A stretch of DNA of 7,428 bases from Verrucomicrobiales bacterium (lineage in GTDB: Bacteria; Verrucomicrobiota; Verrucomicrobiia; Limisphaerales; RI-55). The DNA is taken from positions 3,541-10,968 of the forward strand of contig DNDP01000402.1 in the NCBI GenBank assembly GCA_003484235.1, in the 5' to 3' direction. Below the pieces are notes generated by a model that did no database searches, was not told where the DNA came from, and saw only the letters and a list, made by a program, of their open reading frames with translations. Below are positions 5,302 to 7,428 of the stretch, piece after piece (position 1 is the first letter of the stretch; each line of letters begins with the position of its first letter). Made by a program: the position numbers and the translations under genes.

Positions 5302-6482
5302 AGATACTCGTCGCCAACATCGGGAGCACCTCGCTCAAGTGGCGTTTGTTCGATTTCTCGGACAACGCCGAACGCCTGTTGCACAAGGGCGGCTTCGAGC
5401 GGGTGACCGATTACCCGAAGGCGATCGAGGACTGCCTTGCCCAGCTGAAGGAAGCCGGCGCGATCGCCAGTGAGAGCGATCTTGCGGCGGTCGGTTTCAA
5501 GACCGTGCTCGCCAAAGACGTCACCGGCTGCGTGCGGCTCGACGACCGCGTGCTCGGCGCGATGGAAGCCTACAATGGTCTCGCGCCGGCGCATAATCCG
5601 CCCTACATCACCGGCATTCGGCTCTTCGCGAAGCGCATGCCGGGCGTGCCGCTGGTCGGACTGTTCGAGACGGCGTTTTACCAGTTCGCGCCGCCGGCGA
5701 TGATGCGCTACGCGGTGCCGCGGGGCTGGTATGAAATTGGCGTGCGGCGCTTCGGCTTTCACGGGGCGAGCCACAAGTTCATCGCCGAGCGTTCCGCTGA
5801 AATGCTCGACCGCGAGGATGTCGCCGAACGTGCTCGCAATCTCTACCGCGACGGCGCCAAAGACGGTGTGAGCGGTGGTGACCTACGGGTGATCTCGTGC
5901 CACCTGGGCGGCAGCTCCAGCATCACCGGCATTCGCAATGGCGTCGCGATTGGCAACAGCCTGGGAATGAGCCCGCAGTCCGGTCTGCCTCACAACAACC
6001 GCGTGGGTGATCTCGACGCCGAGGCGATTCCCTATGCCGTCAAGACACTCGGCATCTCGATCGAAGAGGCGCAACGCCAGCTCACCAAGGAGTCCGGGCT
6101 CAAGGGTGTGAGCGGCGTTTCGAACGACATCCGCGACATTGCCACGGCGGCGGAGCAGGGGAACGCGGACGCGCAGCTCGGGCTTGATCTGCTGGTCAGC
6201 GAAGCGCGCCGTTGGATCGGCGGATATTTTTTTCAGCTCAACGGCGCCGACGCGATCGTGTTCACGGCGGGCATTGGCGAGAACCGCGCGTCCATCCGTG
6301 CCGGCATCTGCGCCAACCTCGACCAGCTCGGCATCGAGCTGGACGACGAACTGAACAACGCCGCCCAGGGAAGGGAGGCGGTGATCAGCAAACCGGGCTC
6401 GAAGGTGAAGGTGCTGGTCATCCCTACGAACGAGGAACTGGTCGTCGCGCGCGAGACCCGGCGGTTGCTGGAGCGAAACTGA
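5298..6482 (+). CDS. Acetate/propionate-kinase family protein, divergent PVM-BMC type
   Basis: A member of the acetokinase family (ASKHA fold), 394 residues, normal length. Its presumed role is acyl-phosphate plus ADP to carboxylate plus ATP, downstream of PduL. Family landmarks in order: VANIGSTSLKWRLFD (5-19, N7), RFGFHGASH (151-159, H155), CHLGGSSS (201-208, H202), MSPQSGLPHNNRVGDLD (224-240, R235), VFTAGIGEN (321-329) and TNEELVVARET (377-387, E380). Differences from textbook acetate kinase (Methanosarcina numbering): Arg91 of the HRVVHGG motif aligns with K68 in GFKTVLAK, Asp148 of FDTAFHQ aligns with E124 in FETAFYQ, and Asn211 of HLGNGAS aligns with G205. From memory, K and E at the first two sites also occur in planctomycete BMC homologues, so they may mark the clade. 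The start is GTG at 5298, giving the exact family N-terminus; ATG 5290 is in another frame and stops after three codons. Acetate, propionate or another carboxylate could be the product, so the name ackA is withheld. Confidence 0.9.
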   Translation: MKILVANIGSTSLKWRLFDFSDNAERLLHKGGFERVTDYPKAIEDCLAQLKEAGAIASESDLAAVGFKTVLAKDVTGCVRLDDRVLGAMEAYNGLAPAHNPPYITGIRLFAKRMPGVPLVGLFETAFYQFAPPAMMRYAVPRGWYEIGVRRFGFHGASHKFIAERSAEMLDREDVAERARNLYRDGAKDGVSGGDLRVISCHLGGSSSITGIRNGVAIGNSLGMSPQSGLPHNNRVGDLDAEAIPYAVKTLGISIEEAQRQLTKESGLKGVSGVSNDIRDIATAAEQGNADAQLGLDLLVSEARRWIGGYFFQLNGADAIVFTAGIGENRASIRAGICANLDQLGIELDDELNNAAQGREAVISKPGSKVKVLVIPTNEELVVARETRRLLERN

Positions 6483-6484
6483 CC

Positions 6485-6874
6485 ATGAAGCGCCAACCCA
6501 AACTGCTCGGAAGCGCCCCGGTCCTCCTCGTCAAGGACGTGGTGAAGGCGGCCGATTATTATCGAGACCAGCTGGGGTTCACGTACGAGCGTTTCTGGGG
6601 CGAGCCACCGGGTTTTTGCATGGTTCAGCGCGACGGCTTTGTGGTGATGCTCGCGCAGGTGCATCCGGGGACGCCGCTGAAGCCGCATTGGAAGGTCGTG
6701 GGCAACATGTGGAACGCCTACTTCTGGTGCGATGATGTCGAGGCGTTGCATGACGAATTCGTCAAACGCGGCGCGCGCATCGACTACGGCCTGGGTGTGA
6801 AGGATTACGGAGTCAAAGAATTTGGCATCCAGGATCTGGATGACCACGACATAGCCTTCGGGCAGCGCCTTTGA
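6485..6874 (+). CDS. VOC-superfamily (glyoxalase/bleomycin-resistance fold) protein
   Basis: A 129-residue protein with the two tandem beta-alpha-beta-beta-beta halves of the vicinal oxygen chelate superfamily: APVLLVKDVVKAADYYRDQLGF (about 11-32) opens the first half, and NAYFWCDDVEALHDEFVKRGA (about 77-97) the second, ending in KEFGIQDLDDHDIAFGQ (111-127). The positions that carry metal ligands in glyoxalase I and dioxygenases look replaced: Pro12 and Asn77 where His is usual at the two first strands, and no Glu at the ends of strands 4 and 8. The protein is therefore more like the ligand-binding or bleomycin-resistance branch than a metal enzyme, though I judge this without an alignment. 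It starts 2 bases after the kinase stop, with GGAG 11 bases upstream inside the kinase gene, so it is clearly part of the operon. No encapsulation helix is seen. It could handle methylglyoxal or a lactaldehyde-related compound, but the substrate is unknown. Confidence 0.88.
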   Translation: MKRQPKLLGSAPVLLVKDVVKAADYYRDQLGFTYERFWGEPPGFCMVQRDGFVVMLAQVHPGTPLKPHWKVVGNMWNAYFWCDDVEALHDEFVKRGARIDYGLGVKDYGVKEFGIQDLDDHDIAFGQRL

Positions 6875-6921
6875 ATCATTTGCAGAGAACAGATCGAACA
6901 ACCGAAACTCAGAACTGAAAT

Positions 6922-7206
6922 ATGGCCCAACAAGCAATTGGAATGATCGAAACCCGCGGCCTCGTCGCGCTGGTGGAAGCCACCGACGCGATGCTCAAGG
7001 CCGCCAACGTCCAGCTCGCCGGACCGATGACCCAGGTCGGCAACGCGCTGGTGACTTCGGTGGTCGTCGGTGATGTCGCCGCGGTGAAAGCCGCCGTCGA
7101 TGCCGGCGCGCAGGCCGTCAAATCGATGAAGGGTGAAGTGGTGAGCGTGCATGTCATCGCCCGTCCGCACAACGAGACCGACGCGGTGCTGCCGAAGAAG
7201 AAGTGA
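6922..7206 (+). CDS. BMC-H shell hexamer protein, GNA pore
   Basis: The third single-domain BMC-H, 94 residues: AIGMIETRG (5-13), VEATDAMLKAANV (18-30, edge Lys 26), VGDVAAVKAAVDAG (49-62) and ARPHNE (80-85). The pore loop is V-G-N-A-L-V-T (39-45), with one residue more between the AANV helix and the pore Thr than in the other two hexamers. The pore would carry Asn and Ala instead of Ser-Gly or Gly-Gly, and so should differ in size and polarity. The C-terminus is a short tail ending PKKK. It lies 47 bases after the VOC gene and 82 bases before the BMC-P gene, with a palindromic repeat in that second gap. N-terminal similarity to the hexamer at 4947 (MA.QAIGMIET.GL) suggests duplication within the operon. 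Confidence 0.96.
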   Translation: MAQQAIGMIETRGLVALVEATDAMLKAANVQLAGPMTQVGNALVTSVVVGDVAAVKAAVDAGAQAVKSMKGEVVSVHVIARPHNETDAVLPKKK

Positions 7207-7208
7207 AA

Positions 7209-7281
7209 CGTAATGCGTAAAGCGTAGGCTTTTTCAAACGCCACCGCGGAAACTTTCTTACGTTTTACGGCTTACGCATTA
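7209..7281. repeat. Palindromic repeat made of TTACG/CGTAA heptads
   Basis: The left arm has CGTAA, CGTAA and CGTAG beginning at 7209, 7216 and 7223. The right arm has TTACG beginning at 7258, 7265 and 7272. Both arms keep an exact 7-base period. The outer part pairs perfectly over 10 bases (TAATGCGTAA at 7211-7220 with TTACGCATTA at 7272-7281), with a further TACG match after a 2-base mismatch. It fills the gap between the third BMC-H and the BMC-P gene and begins 2 bases after the BMC-H stop. It looks like an interspersed repeat family different from the one at 4498-4581, and may fold in the mRNA. Confidence 0.8.
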
Positions 7282-7288
7282 ATCCCCC

Positions 7289-7428
7289 ATGTTCCTCGCC
7301 AAAGTCGAAGGCTCGGTCGTCGCGACCAAGAAGGACGAAGGCATGAGCGGCCGCAAGCTGCTCCTGCTCCGCCCGATGCTCGTGGACGACAAGGACCCGT
7401 CCAAGTTCAAGCCCGGCTCGAACACCAT
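7289..7428 (+). CDS. BMC-P (EutN/CcmL-type) shell vertex protein, 5' part
   Basis: The first 46 codons and two further bases of a pentameric microcompartment vertex protein, cut by the window edge. The N-terminus MFLAKVEGSVVATKKD is the first strand and turn of the EutN/CcmL barrel, and SGRKLLLLRPMLVDD (20-34) the second, followed by a variable loop DPSKFKPGSN (36-45). Pentamers cap the vertices of the shell; the full protein should be about 90-105 residues. PVM-type loci typically carry three BMC-P genes, so more are expected to follow. The ATG at 7289 starts right at the conserved first strand; no Shine-Dalgarno is evident. Confidence 0.92.
   Translation, partial: MFLAKVEGSVVATKKDEGMSGRKLLLLRPMLVDDKDPSKFKPGSNT

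Noticed and set aside
1..7428. CRISPR arrays, tRNA or rRNA genes, transposase genes.
   Set aside because: None seen: the repeated units are short, inverted or tandem without spacers, and no RNA-gene or transposase motif is present.

Overview
The window is a high-GC bacterial fragment, most likely from the Verrucomicrobia or a close PVC relative. Three things point there: a metabolosome locus of the Planctomycetes-Verrucomicrobia (PVM) type, a secreted protein with the W...RR.T...YLR C-terminal pattern common in Verrucomicrobia, and two kinds of short interspersed intergenic repeats that I associate from memory with such genomes. Taxonomy is an inference; there is no rRNA or tRNA here.

Left half (about 1-3726, all minus strand): a four-helix DUF2868-type membrane protein (130-1734), a secreted protein of unknown function (1795-2889) and a DeoR-family sugar-phosphate-responsive repressor (2968-3726). 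Bases 1-99 hold nothing I can assign.

Right half (3823 to the window end, all plus strand): the start of a bacterial microcompartment (BMC) operon read divergently from the repressor. The order is pduL phosphotransacylase with an N-terminal encapsulation-type helix, two BMC-H hexamer shell genes, a divergent acetate-kinase-family gene, a small VOC (glyoxalase-fold) gene, a third BMC-H gene, and the first 46 codons of a BMC-P (EutN/CcmL-type) vertex gene that runs off the edge. The 96-base divergent region carries three tandem 10-base repeats, a good candidate operator for the repressor.

How they would work together: shell proteins enclose an aldehyde-processing pathway. An aldehyde dehydrogenase, expected outside the window, would make acyl-CoA. 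PduL converts acyl-CoA to acyl-phosphate and recycles CoA inside the shell, and the kinase makes ATP and the free acid. Characterised PVM-type loci act on fucose and rhamnose, so lactaldehyde/propionyl chemistry is the best guess, but no signature enzyme (aldolase, aldehyde dehydrogenase) lies in this window.

Points worth attention: the kinase has substitutions at several classical acetate-kinase active-site positions; the VOC protein is nearly fused to it (2-base gap); the three hexamers have three different pore loops; palindromic repeats sit at two gene boundaries in the operon; and a 14-codon leader ORF with a perfect Shine-Dalgarno overlaps the kinase GTG start.
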